Below, piece after piece: positions 26,126 to 32,979 of a stretch of DNA of 32,979 nt. The DNA comes from Clostridia bacterium. GTDB taxonomy: Bacteria; Bacillota; Clostridia; Oscillospirales; CAG-272. Made by a program: the position numbers and the translations under genes. Under the pieces are notes generated by a model, which saw only the letters and a program-made list of their open reading frames with translations, did not search any database and was not told where the DNA came from. How positions within the stretch are numbered: position 1 is the stretch's first letter; the number at the start of each line of letters is the position of its first letter. Where the stretch lies: the NCBI GenBank assembly GCA_017550315.1, contig JAFZPN010000002.1, forward strand, positions 1-32,979, given 5' to 3'.

Positions 26126-27901
26126 ATGAGAAAACGCACCGAAATCCCGGAAGAATACAAGTGGCAGTTTACCGATCTGTTCGCCTCACCGGAGGACTGG
26201 CAGGCAGCCTATGACGCCTGCGCCGCGGCGATCCCCTCTCTCACCGCCCTCAAAGGCACCCTCGGCCAGAGCGCGGAATCCCTCACGAAGGCCTACGATA
26301 CCGTCTATGCGTTCCAGGAGAAGATGAGCCTCGTCGGGAGCTACGCGTTTCTCGGCAAGGCGATCGACGGCGGCGACACCGCCTCCCTCGCGCGCGCCGA
26401 CAAATTCGAGGCCCTCTCCGTGAAGGCAGGCGCAGCGCTCTCCTTCTTCGAGCCCGAGCTCATGGCCATCCCGCCGGAAAAGCTCGATGAGTTCCTCGGG
26501 TATGCGCCGCTCGCGAAGTACGCGCACATCATCGCCGATGCCACCCGCCTGCGCGATCACGTCCTCGACGAGGGGTCCGAGAAAATCCTCGCCGCCGTGC
26601 GCAGGATCACCGCGACCCCGTCGAACACGTATAAGATGTTCACCAACGTCGAGATGAAGCTCCCGAAGATCGTCGGCGAGGACGGGCAGGAAGCCGAACT
26701 GACGGCAGGCAATTTCAGCGTCTACCGCGAGAGCGGGAAGAAAGAGGTCCGGGACGCGGCGTTCAAAGCGATGTTCGGCACCTACGGCGACTACAAGGGC
26801 ACCTTCGCGTCCGTCTACGGCGGATCCGTGAAGCAGGACAACCTCTTCGCCGCCCTCCGCGGATATCCGTCCGCAAGAGCCGCCTCCCTCGCGAATGCCA
26901 ATGTGCCGGAGAAGGTCTACGACGCCCTGATCGAGGCGATCCACGACGCCGTGCCGTCGATGCGGAAATACCTCGAGCTGCGGAAAAAGGTTCTCGGTCT
27001 CGACACCCTCGACGTGTACGACCTCTACTGCCCGATGGTTGCGGACATCGATTATCCGATGCCGTATGAGGAGGCGAAGAAGATCGTCCTCGAGGCGGTG
27101 AAGCCCCTCGGAAAGGACTATCAGGCCGTGATCGCGCGCGCATACCGCGAAAACTGGATCGACGTCTACGAGACGCCCGGCAAGGAATCCGGCGCGTTCT
27201 CCGCGGGTGTCTACGGCGTGCATCCCTTCGTGAAGCTCAACTACACCGACACCCTCGACGACGCCTTCACCCTCGCGCATGAGCTCGGCCACGCGATGCA
27301 CTCCTATCTCTCCTCCGAGAAGCAGGACTTCGCGAACCACGGTTACAAGCTCCTCGTCGCGGAAGTGGCGTCGACCGTCAACGAAGTGCTCCTTACGAAA
27401 TACCTCCTCTCCGTGGAGACCGATCCGAAGCGGCGGGCGTACATCCTCAATCTCTTCCTCGAAGGCTTCCGCACGACCGTCTTCCGCCAGACCCTGTTTG
27501 CCGAATTCGAGTACAAGGTCCACGAGGCCGAGCAGGCCGGGACCCCGCTCACGGCGGACTTCCTCTGTTCTCTCTACGAAGACCTCGAGGCGGCGTATTA
27601 CCCGAACGCGGCCCTGCGCGACGAGATCCGGTACGAGTGGTCGTACATCCCGCACTTCTATCGCGCGTTCTATGTCTACGTCTATGCGACGGGCTTCTGC
27701 TCTGCCGTGTATCTCGCCTCCCGCATCTTCGAGACCGGGGACGCACAGAGCTACCTTGAATTCCTCTCGACCGGCGGCTCCGATTATCCGATCAACGAGC
27801 TGAAGATCGCGGGCGTCGATCTGACCTCCCCCGCGGTGGTCGCCGGCGCGATGAAGGAATTCGACCGTACGATCGACGAGCTCGCGAAGCTCTTTGCCTG
27901 A
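26126..27901 (+). CDS. pepF: Oligoendopeptidase F (M3 family metallopeptidase)
   Basis: The 591-residue cytoplasmic zinc peptidase degrades short peptides. The active site HELGH is at 385-389 (AHELGHAMHSYLSS), and the third zinc ligand Glu is in the downstream VAEVASTVNE helix. The N-terminal all-helical oligopeptidase F domain precedes it, and the length matches PepF. The ATG at 26126 has AAGGAG at 26112-26117. A GTG at 26117 is in frame but overlaps that site. It follows the GDPD gene by 12 bp and is followed 12 bp later by the metallo-beta-lactamase-fold gene, so the three are one transcription unit. Confidence 0.95.
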   Translation: MRKRTEIPEEYKWQFTDLFASPEDWQAAYDACAAAIPSLTALKGTLGQSAESLTKAYDTVYAFQEKMSLVGSYAFLGKAIDGGDTASLARADKFEALSVKAGAALSFFEPELMAIPPEKLDEFLGYAPLAKYAHIIADATRLRDHVLDEGSEKILAAVRRITATPSNTYKMFTNVEMKLPKIVGEDGQEAELTAGNFSVYRESGKKEVRDAAFKAMFGTYGDYKGTFASVYGGSVKQDNLFAALRGYPSARAASLANANVPEKVYDALIEAIHDAVPSMRKYLELRKKVLGLDTLDVYDLYCPMVADIDYPMPYEEAKKIVLEAVKPLGKDYQAVIARAYRENWIDVYETPGKESGAFSAGVYGVHPFVKLNYTDTLDDAFTLAHELGHAMHSYLSSEKQDFANHGYKLLVAEVASTVNEVLLTKYLLSVETDPKRRAYILNLFLEGFRTTVFRQTLFAEFEYKVHEAEQAGTPLTADFLCSLYEDLEAAYYPNAALRDEIRYEWSYIPHFYRAFYVYVYATGFCSAVYLASRIFETGDAQSYLEFLSTGGSDYPINELKIAGVDLTSPAVVAGAMKEFDRTIDELAKLFA

Positions 27902-27913
27902 AAGGAGACGCAC

Positions 27914-28636
27914 ATGAGACTGACCTTCATCGGCACGAGCCACGGCGTCCCGGAACCCCACCGGCGCTGCTCGTCCTACCTTCTCGAAGTGAACGGGGCG
28001 TATTACATCATCGACATGGGGACCCAGACCGTCGAGGACCTGCGGCGGCTCGGCATCTCCATCGACGACGTGCGCCTCGTGATCTGTACCCATCCCCACG
28101 GCGACCACACCAACGGCCTGATCTCCTTCGTGGATCTCGTGAACTGGTATTTCCGGTCCGCCAGCCCGACGGTGCTCGTGCCCGACGAGGCCATGATCCC
28201 GCCGATGAGGGCGTGGATCGAAGTCAATCAGAGCGGCGGCCTGCGGGAGGGCATCGCGCTCGGCACGGTCCGCGAGGGCGTGACATACGAGGATGAGAAC
28301 ATCCGCATCACGGCGGTGCGCAATCAGCACTGCAAGAATGCGTTCTCGTTCTTCATTGAGGCCGAGGGCAAGCGCGTCCTCTTCACTGGGGATCTGCGCC
28401 ACCCGACGGTCGATTTCCCGGCCCCGGCGTTCGAGCTCCCGTGCGACCTGATCCTCTGCGAGCTCGCGCACTTCTCGGCGGACGACTGCATCCCGGTCTT
28501 CGACAAGACGAAGGCGAAGAAGATCCTGCACACCCACATCAGCCCGCGCTGGCACGAATCCCTTGCGCGGCAGATGGCGGCGAAGCACCCCTATGCATAC
28601 GGCGCGGTGCAGGACGGGATGGAGCTCGTTCTTTGA
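27914..28636 (+). CDS. Metallo-beta-lactamase-fold hydrolase
   Basis: The 240-residue protein starts MRLTFIGTSHGVPEPHRRCSS, like RNase Z-type or PhnP-like MBL proteins. It carries the metal motif THPHGDH with His60, His62, Asp64 and His65, the bridging Asp in FTGDLRHP and a further His in LHTHISP. It could be a phosphodiesterase acting on RNA or cyclic phosphates. It is shorter than RNase Z and lacks an obvious exosite, so I do not call it rnz. An AAAGGAG site is present, and it lies 12 bp after pepF. A hairpin with a minus-strand T-run follows its stop. Confidence 0.85.
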   Translation: MRLTFIGTSHGVPEPHRRCSSYLLEVNGAYYIIDMGTQTVEDLRRLGISIDDVRLVICTHPHGDHTNGLISFVDLVNWYFRSASPTVLVPDEAMIPPMRAWIEVNQSGGLREGIALGTVREGVTYEDENIRITAVRNQHCKNAFSFFIEAEGKRVLFTGDLRHPTVDFPAPAFELPCDLILCELAHFSADDCIPVFDKTKAKKILHTHISPRWHESLARQMAAKHPYAYGAVQDGMELVL

Positions 28637-28643
28637 ATCGGAA

Positions 28644-28681
28644 CAAAAAAAGGCGGAGTACGGCTGACGGATCTCCGCCTT
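28644..28681 (-). terminator. Hairpin with T-run on the antisense strand
   Basis: AAGGCGGAG (28650-28658) pairs with CTCCGCCTT (28673-28681). On the minus strand a T7 run follows. On the plus strand the next bases are GTGACGTCATGG. It is built to stop minus-strand transcription although genes on both sides run plus. The palindrome TGACGTCA (28683-28690) abuts it. Confidence 0.6.
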
Positions 28682-28701
28682 GTGACGTCATGGGAGGAAT
28701 T

Positions 28702-29799
28702 ATGGAAAACACGCCTTTGCTGTACGATCCGGCGGTCTTCGTCGTCGGGCATGACTATCAGATCATTTTTCTCACCGAAACGCGGGGCCTCGGCTGGATC
28801 GAGATCGCCGGGGAGCGCTACACCGACGAGGAGGCCGGGCTGCTCTATTACGGCACTGTCCACAAGATCCCGGTCCCCGGGGAGGTCTTGAACCGCGCGC
28901 GGGCCTACACGGTGGTCTTCGTCGAATACGCGGACAAGAAGCCCTATTATCCCGAGGGCGTCGAGCGCGTGCGGAAGGAATACGCCTTCCGTCCGCTGGA
29001 GGGGGACACCTACCGCATCTTCCACTTCGCCGACACGCACGCGAAGACGAAGACCCCGCTCGAACTCTATGAAAAGACGGGAGACTGCGAACTCATCGTG
29101 CTCAACGGCGACATCAACGAGCACAGCTACGAGATTAAAAACTTCCATACGGCCTTCATCCTCGCCTCCGGATCCGCGCACGGCGAGCGTCCCGTGATCT
29201 ACTCCCGCGGCAACCATGACACGCGGGGATACGCCGCGCAGGATCTCGTGAACTACATCCCGACGGCGTTCCGGGGCGGGCGGCGCGAGACCTTCTATTC
29301 CTTCCGCCTGGGCTCGCTCTGGGGGCTGGTGCTCGACTGCGGCGAGGACAAATACGATACCAACATCGAATACGGCGGGACGATCCTCTTCGATACCTTC
29401 CGGCGGCGCGAAACGGAATACATCCGTTCCCTCATCGCGAACAAGGCGGAGGAATACGAGGCCGATGGCGTGAAGACGAAGATCGCGATCTGCCACGTCC
29501 CGTTCGTCGAGCATTTCCCGTTCCCGTTCGACGTCGCGAGCGATATTTACGAGGAATGGACGCGCTTATGCGACGAGATCGGGATCGATCTGCTCCTCGC
29601 CGGACACATGCACCGCGCCTATCTCATCCCGGCGCACACGGCGGACAAGCGCAGCGCCTCCTTCCCGACGGCGGTCTGCTCGATCCCGGGCGTGAAGGAT
29701 GAGGACGGCGGAGAACACTACGTCGGCGGGCTCATCGAGGTCGACGGCAGCCGGAGAACGGTGAAAGTCATCCCCGGCGGCGAAGACTGGGCGTTCTGA
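28702..29799 (+). CDS. Metallophosphoesterase with N-terminal beta domain
   Basis: The 365-residue protein has an N-terminal region (about 1-95) resembling the fibronectin-III-like domain of purple acid phosphatases, then a calcineurin-type phosphoesterase: FADTH (Asp111, His113), NGDINE (Asp137), RGNHD (Asn171-Asp173), a His in ICHVPF and AGHMHRAY. No signal peptide is seen. The substrate is unknown. The ATG at 28702 is preceded by GGGAGG (28692-28697). An in-frame ATG at 28690 lies on that ribosome site, and still earlier starts would overlap the MBL gene. It is separated from the alpha/beta hydrolase by 12 bp. Confidence 0.88.
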   Translation: MENTPLLYDPAVFVVGHDYQIIFLTETRGLGWIEIAGERYTDEEAGLLYYGTVHKIPVPGEVLNRARAYTVVFVEYADKKPYYPEGVERVRKEYAFRPLEGDTYRIFHFADTHAKTKTPLELYEKTGDCELIVLNGDINEHSYEIKNFHTAFILASGSAHGERPVIYSRGNHDTRGYAAQDLVNYIPTAFRGGRRETFYSFRLGSLWGLVLDCGEDKYDTNIEYGGTILFDTFRRRETEYIRSLIANKAEEYEADGVKTKIAICHVPFVEHFPFPFDVASDIYEEWTRLCDEIGIDLLLAGHMHRAYLIPAHTADKRSASFPTAVCSIPGVKDEDGGEHYVGGLIEVDGSRRTVKVIPGGEDWAF

Positions 29800-29811
29800 C
29801 GGAGGCGCATC

Positions 29812-30618
29812 ATGTTGTGGAACGCAAAAAACGGCCGGGTTCCGCTCGGCGATACGGAGATGGAATACGTCTCCTTCGGCCGTGGCGCGCGGCATCTGAT
29901 CGTGCTGCCGGGGCTCTCGGACGGGCTCGCGACCGTCGGCGGAAAGGCGCTCCTGCTCGCTCCTCCATTCCGCAGGTTCTTCGATCGGTACACGGTCTGG
30001 ATGTTCAGCCGAAAGAACCGGATGCCCGCGGGAACGGCGATCCGGGATATGGCGGAAGATCAGGCGCGGGCGATGGAGAGCCTCGGGATCGGGGAGGCCG
30101 CGGTGCTCGGCGTGTCCGAGGGCGGCATGATCGCGCAGATGCTCGCCGTGATGCATCCGGAGCGCGTCTCCGCCCTGATCCTCGCCGTCACGGCGCCGTA
30201 CGCGAACGAGATGTCCCGGGGCTGTGTGAACCGCTGGATCGGGCTCGCGCGGGAAGGGCGGCACCGGGAGCTCATGATCGACACGGCGGAGCGCAGTTAC
30301 TCCCCGGCATATCTGAAGAAATACCGGAAGCTCTATCCCCTCCTCGGCCACGTCGGCAGGCCGGCGAGCTATGACCGGTTCCTCGTCAACGCGGAGGCGA
30401 TCCTCTCCTTCGACGCGCGGGAGGAGATCGGCCGGATCGCCTGCCCTGCGCTGATCCTCGACGGGGAAGAGGACCAAATCGTCGGGGCGGAGGCGTCGCG
30501 CGAGCTACACGCGGGGATCCCGGGGAGCAAGATGCATCTCTATCCCGGCCTCGGCCACGCCGCCTACGAGGAAGCGAAGGATTTCTACGACCGCATCTGC
30601 GATTTTCTGGAAGCATGA
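29812..30618 (+). CDS. Alpha/beta hydrolase fold protein
   Basis: The 268-residue protein has a complete catalytic triad pattern: nucleophile Ser102 in the elbow GVSEGG, Asp in DGEEDQIV and His in GLGHAAYEE. The oxyanion-hole segment VLPGLSDG is near residue 31. It resembles small-molecule esterases/hydrolases of the AB_hydrolase_1 group. The substrate is not predictable. ATG at 29812 follows GGAGGCGC. It is the last gene of the plus-strand hydrolase series and ends at a strong terminator shared with the convergent foldase gene. Confidence 0.88.
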   Translation: MLWNAKNGRVPLGDTEMEYVSFGRGARHLIVLPGLSDGLATVGGKALLLAPPFRRFFDRYTVWMFSRKNRMPAGTAIRDMAEDQARAMESLGIGEAAVLGVSEGGMIAQMLAVMHPERVSALILAVTAPYANEMSRGCVNRWIGLAREGRHRELMIDTAERSYSPAYLKKYRKLYPLLGHVGRPASYDRFLVNAEAILSFDAREEIGRIACPALILDGEEDQIVGAEASRELHAGIPGSKMHLYPGLGHAAYEEAKDFYDRICDFLEA

Positions 30619-30631
30619 TCCGCAGCAAACA

Positions 30632-30671
30632 AGCCCTGAAACGGTCAAACGCCGTCTCAGGGCTCTTTTGT
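30632..30671. terminator. Terminator between convergent hydrolase and foldase genes
   Basis: AGCCCTGA (30632-30639) pairs with TCAGGGCT (30657-30664), and CTTTTGTT follows. Flanking GCAAAC (30625-30630) and GTTTGC (30674-30679) extend the symmetry. The minus strand continues TGTTTGC, so minus-strand action is weaker. Confidence 0.85.
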
Positions 30672-30686
30672 TCGTTTGCGGGGAAA

Positions 30687-31781
30687 TCAAAACCGCGAGT
30701 TGATCGGGGAAGCCTCGACCGAATACTGCGAGAGCAGATCGTCGTGATAGGTGATCTCCGAGAACTTCTCTTCGAGCATCGAGGTGAAGAGCTCCGCCGT
30801 CACGGTTTCGTCGTAGTCCTCGAAGAAGTCCGCGCAGTCCTCCTCCTCCCACGGGCGCTCCTCCAGCGGCAGGCGCATGATGTAGTGCACGCCGTAGTCG
30901 GATTCGACCTTCACCCAGTCGCCGACCGCGAGCTCGAACGCAGAAGTGACCACGCCTTCGACGAAGTCCATGTCCCGGGTGAGGTAGTAGCCGTGCGGGT
31001 AATACTGATCCTCCGAGAAGGCTTCGTAGATCTGCTCAAAGTCGCCGCCCTCCGCGAGGGATTCGTCGATCGCCGCCACGAGGGCGTTTTTCGCGTCGAG
31101 ATCCGACCCCGTGAGCGGGATCTGCTGCTGATAGCCGTCCGAGCCGATGATCGGGTCGCCGTTTTCGTCGGTCGCGTAGCCGGTCTTGTTGTTCACCCAG
31201 ATGTGCCGCACGCGGGCGTAGTTCGCTTCGAGATAGGCCGTCCGGTCCGCGTCGTTCAGCCCGATCGTGCCGCTCGATCCGTAGAGATAGTTGTATACGG
31301 CGGTCGCGCGCTCATCGCGGAGATAGATCTCGCGCAGCATCTTCATGTTGACGCCGTAAGCCGAGAGGGCCTGGTTGAGCGTGTTTTTGCTCCCGCCCGC
31401 GTAGTCCTCGAGGAAGGTGTCGAGGTATTCGTCGACCTCGCTCACCACCGCGCGGGGCAGGGAGAGGCCGTATTCTTTGAAGAGTCCGTCGCAGATCAGG
31501 GAAAGGCTCACGTTGTGTACGACGGCGTCAAAGAGGAATTCCTCGGCGGTGACGTCCCCGACGGGCTGGCGGTAGAAGGCCTCGTTGTCGCGGAAATCGG
31601 AATAGGTCTCTGCAAAGCGGGACTTGTAGGTCGCGAGGTAGAACTGAAACTCCCCCTCGGTGATGGCTTCGCCGCCGTACTCCATCACCGCGCGGCCTCC
31701 TCCGCAGGAGACGAGGGCCAGGGCGAGGGCGGCGAGGAGGATGAGGGCGAGGATATGCCGGAAGACAGTGCTTGTTTTCAC
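30687..31781 (-). CDS. PrsA/SurA-like peptidyl-prolyl isomerase lipoprotein
   Basis: The 364-residue protein starts with a lipoprotein signal peptide (VFRHILALILLAALALALVSC, lipobox VSC), so it is exported and membrane-anchored. A helical SurA_N-like chaperone region (about 30-175) is followed by a parvulin-like segment (RVRHIWVNN near 185, then FEQIYEAFSEDQ and SDYGVHYIMRL). It probably assists folding of secreted proteins. Parvulin active-site residues are not clearly conserved, so isomerase activity is unsure. GTG at 31781 is preferred because the signal peptide begins there; the longer in-frame GTG at 31823 overlaps the promoter -10. It directly follows mfd, a frequent arrangement in Firmicutes. 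Confidence 0.82.
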   Translation of the reverse strand: MKTSTVFRHILALILLAALALALVSCGGGRAVMEYGGEAITEGEFQFYLATYKSRFAETYSDFRDNEAFYRQPVGDVTAEEFLFDAVVHNVSLSLICDGLFKEYGLSLPRAVVSEVDEYLDTFLEDYAGGSKNTLNQALSAYGVNMKMLREIYLRDERATAVYNYLYGSSGTIGLNDADRTAYLEANYARVRHIWVNNKTGYATDENGDPIIGSDGYQQQIPLTGSDLDAKNALVAAIDESLAEGGDFEQIYEAFSEDQYYPHGYYLTRDMDFVEGVVTSAFELAVGDWVKVESDYGVHYIMRLPLEERPWEEEDCADFFEDYDETVTAELFTSMLEEKFSEITYHDDLLSQYSVEASPINSRF

Positions 31782-31814
31782 GTTGCGTCTCTTTTCTGTC
31801 GATTTTGCGGTTTC

Positions 31815-31843
31815 ATTATACACGGAAAAAATGAACTTTCTGT
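31815..31843 (-). promoter_or_regulatory. Promoter of the foldase lipoprotein gene
   Basis: A perfect TATAAT (minus strand, 31820-31815) lies 34 bp before the GTG. The -35 position (ACAGAA, 31843-31838) is weak and abuts the mfd stop. The gene could also be read from mfd. Confidence 0.5.
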
Positions 31844-31844
31844 A

Positions 31845-32979
31845 TCACGCCGTGAGAAAGGATGTATATTTCGTGAGAAGATCGATGAGAAATTCCGTGT
31901 TCCGTTCGTTCTGCTTGGTTTTGAGCGTGATGAAGGGATTCTGGGAGAGGGAGACCTTCACACCGAGGGAGGGGTAGGCGTGCGCGAGCTTCTGCACGGC
32001 TGCGGGATTGATCTCGTTCGTGTAGAGCCGCACCGAACCGTCCCGCTCCTCGATCTTGGAGAATCCCGCGTCCCTTCCGAGCGCGCGGATCCGGGCGATC
32101 CGGCAGAGATTGACGGCGGCGGCGTTCGGCTCTCCGTAGCGGTCGCAGAGCTCGTCGAGGATGTCGTCGTAGTCCGCCTCGTTCTCCACCCGCGCGATGC
32201 GCTTGTACATGTCCATGCGCTGCGGGGCGGAGGCGATGTAGGACTTCGAGAGATAGGCGTCGCACCGCACGTCGACCGCGCAGTCCGGACGGGGCTTCTT
32301 TACCTCGCCGCCCTTTTCCTCGATCACGGCCTCTTCGAGCAGCTTCATGTAGAGGTCGTACCCCACGGCGTCGAGGTGGCCGTGCTGTTCCGCGCCGAGC
32401 AGGTTGCCCGCCCCGCGGATCTCGAGGTCGCGCAGCGCGATGCGGAATCCCGCGCCGAACTCCGCGTATTCCCGGATCGCCGCCAGCCGCTTCTCCGCCA
32501 CCTCCGTGAGCATCTTGCCGCGGCGGTAGGTGAAGTAGGCGAAGGCCCGGGTGTTCGAGCGTCCCACGCGCCCCCGGATCTGGTGGAGCTGGGAGAGCCC
32601 GTAGTTTTCGGCGTTCTCGATGATGAGGGTGTTGGCGTTCGGGATGTCGACGCCCGTCTCGATGATCGTGGTGCAGACGAGGATGTCGACGTCGCCGCGG
32701 ATGAGCGCGTCCCAGACCTCCTCGATGTCGTCGCGGTCCATCTTTCCGTGGGCCACGGCGATCCGCGCGTCGGGGATGGCGGCGGCGATGCGGTCCGCGA
32801 CGTGGTAGATGCCCTCGACCTTGTTGTACAGGTAGAACACCTGTCCGCCGCGCCGCAGTTCCCGCCGGATGGCCTCGAAGATCAGGGCTTCGTCGTATTC
32901 CATGACGTAGGTCTGGACCGGGGAGCGCAGTCCCGGGGCCTCTTCGAGCACGCTCATGTCGACGATCCCGCCCATCGCC
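31845..32979 (-). CDS. mfd: Transcription-repair coupling factor Mfd, C-terminal part (truncated by window edge)
   Basis: About 377 C-terminal residues are visible, and the reading frame continues off the right edge. The second RecG-like helicase lobe shows IIETGVDIPNANTLI (motif V) and QLHQIRGRVGRSNTRAFAY (motif VI). It is followed by the TRG motif region (FRIALRDLEIRGAGNLLGAEQHGH) and the C-terminal domain that masks the UvrA-binding surface. Mfd removes stalled RNA polymerase at DNA lesions and recruits UvrA. Full-length members have about 1,150 residues, so two thirds lie outside the window. It precedes the foldase lipoprotein gene on the same strand. Confidence 0.96.
   Translation of the reverse strand, partial: AMGGIVDMSVLEEAPGLRSPVQTYVMEYDEALIFEAIRRELRRGGQVFYLYNKVEGIYHVADRIAAAIPDARIAVAHGKMDRDDIEEVWDALIRGDVDILVCTTIIETGVDIPNANTLIIENAENYGLSQLHQIRGRVGRSNTRAFAYFTYRRGKMLTEVAEKRLAAIREYAEFGAGFRIALRDLEIRGAGNLLGAEQHGHLDAVGYDLYMKLLEEAVIEEKGGEVKKPRPDCAVDVRCDAYLSKSYIASAPQRMDMYKRIARVENEADYDDILDELCDRYGEPNAAAVNLCRIARIRALGRDAGFSKIEERDGSVRLYTNEINPAAVQKLAHAYPSLGVKVSLSQNPFITLKTKQNERNTEFLIDLLTKYTSFLTA

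Noticed and set aside
26186-28588. 800-residue minus-strand open frame
   Set aside because: It is a mirror of pepF and the MBL gene, caused by high GC content. It is Arg/Glu/Val/Gly-rich with no recognisable domain.

Overview
The window is about 33 kb of GC-rich, tightly packed bacterial chromosome. I see no phage, transposon, CRISPR or tRNA/rRNA genes. Strong GGAGG-type ribosome sites, sigma-A promoters spaced exactly 17 bp, a tandem glycine riboswitch, a PrsA-like lipoprotein beside mfd, a MocR/PLP-kinase pair and clostridial-style PurA and pyridoxamine kinase sequences point to a high-GC anaerobic Firmicute (class Clostridia, gut-type Oscillospirales/Christensenellales-like). The lineage is inferred from protein style only.

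Layout. (1) 1-5508: an aldo/keto reductase behind a terminator-like hairpin. It converges on a three-gene minus-strand operon: a PdxR/MocR-like regulator lacking its C-terminus, a P-loop kinase fused to a pyrophosphatase-like domain, and an AroE-AroK fusion. Divergent from this operon is a pyridoxal/pyridoxamine kinase. The shared promoter region carries three TYTGGT repeats exactly 24 bp apart. (2) 5591-7440: an alanine/glycine:Na+ symporter on the minus strand. It lies behind a consensus promoter, a tandem glycine riboswitch and an intrinsic terminator whose arm can pair with the aptamer's 3' end. (3) 7486-15188: a nucleotide operon purA-purB-guaA-(methyltransferase)-(APH-type kinase)-pyrG, making AMP, GMP and CTP. 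Its first promoter is followed almost at once by a terminator-like hairpin. (4) 15266-17478: HU, then an orphan lipoprotein solute-binding protein followed by a block of four consecutive hairpins. (5) 17544-19477: a minus-strand sugar-metabolism pair (xylose-isomerase-like TIM barrel, Gfo/Idh/MocA oxidoreductase). It is divergent from (6) sbcD-sbcC (19653-23551), and the two share a palindromic -10. (7) 23637-30618: a MurJ/SpoVB-type flippase that apparently starts at CTG, then five hydrolases in series (GDPD, oligoendopeptidase F, metallo-beta-lactamase fold, metallophosphoesterase, alpha/beta hydrolase). (8) 30687-end: minus-strand PrsA-like foldase lipoprotein and the 3' part of mfd, which runs off the right edge.

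Most of the window is core metabolism. The most informative unexplained signals are regulatory or architectural: the truncated PdxR with its 24-bp-phased repeats, the predicted glycine OFF switch, the purA leader attenuator, the CTG start, the kinase-pyrophosphatase fusion and the hairpin block at 17302-17399. I did not find a convincing new multi-gene system.
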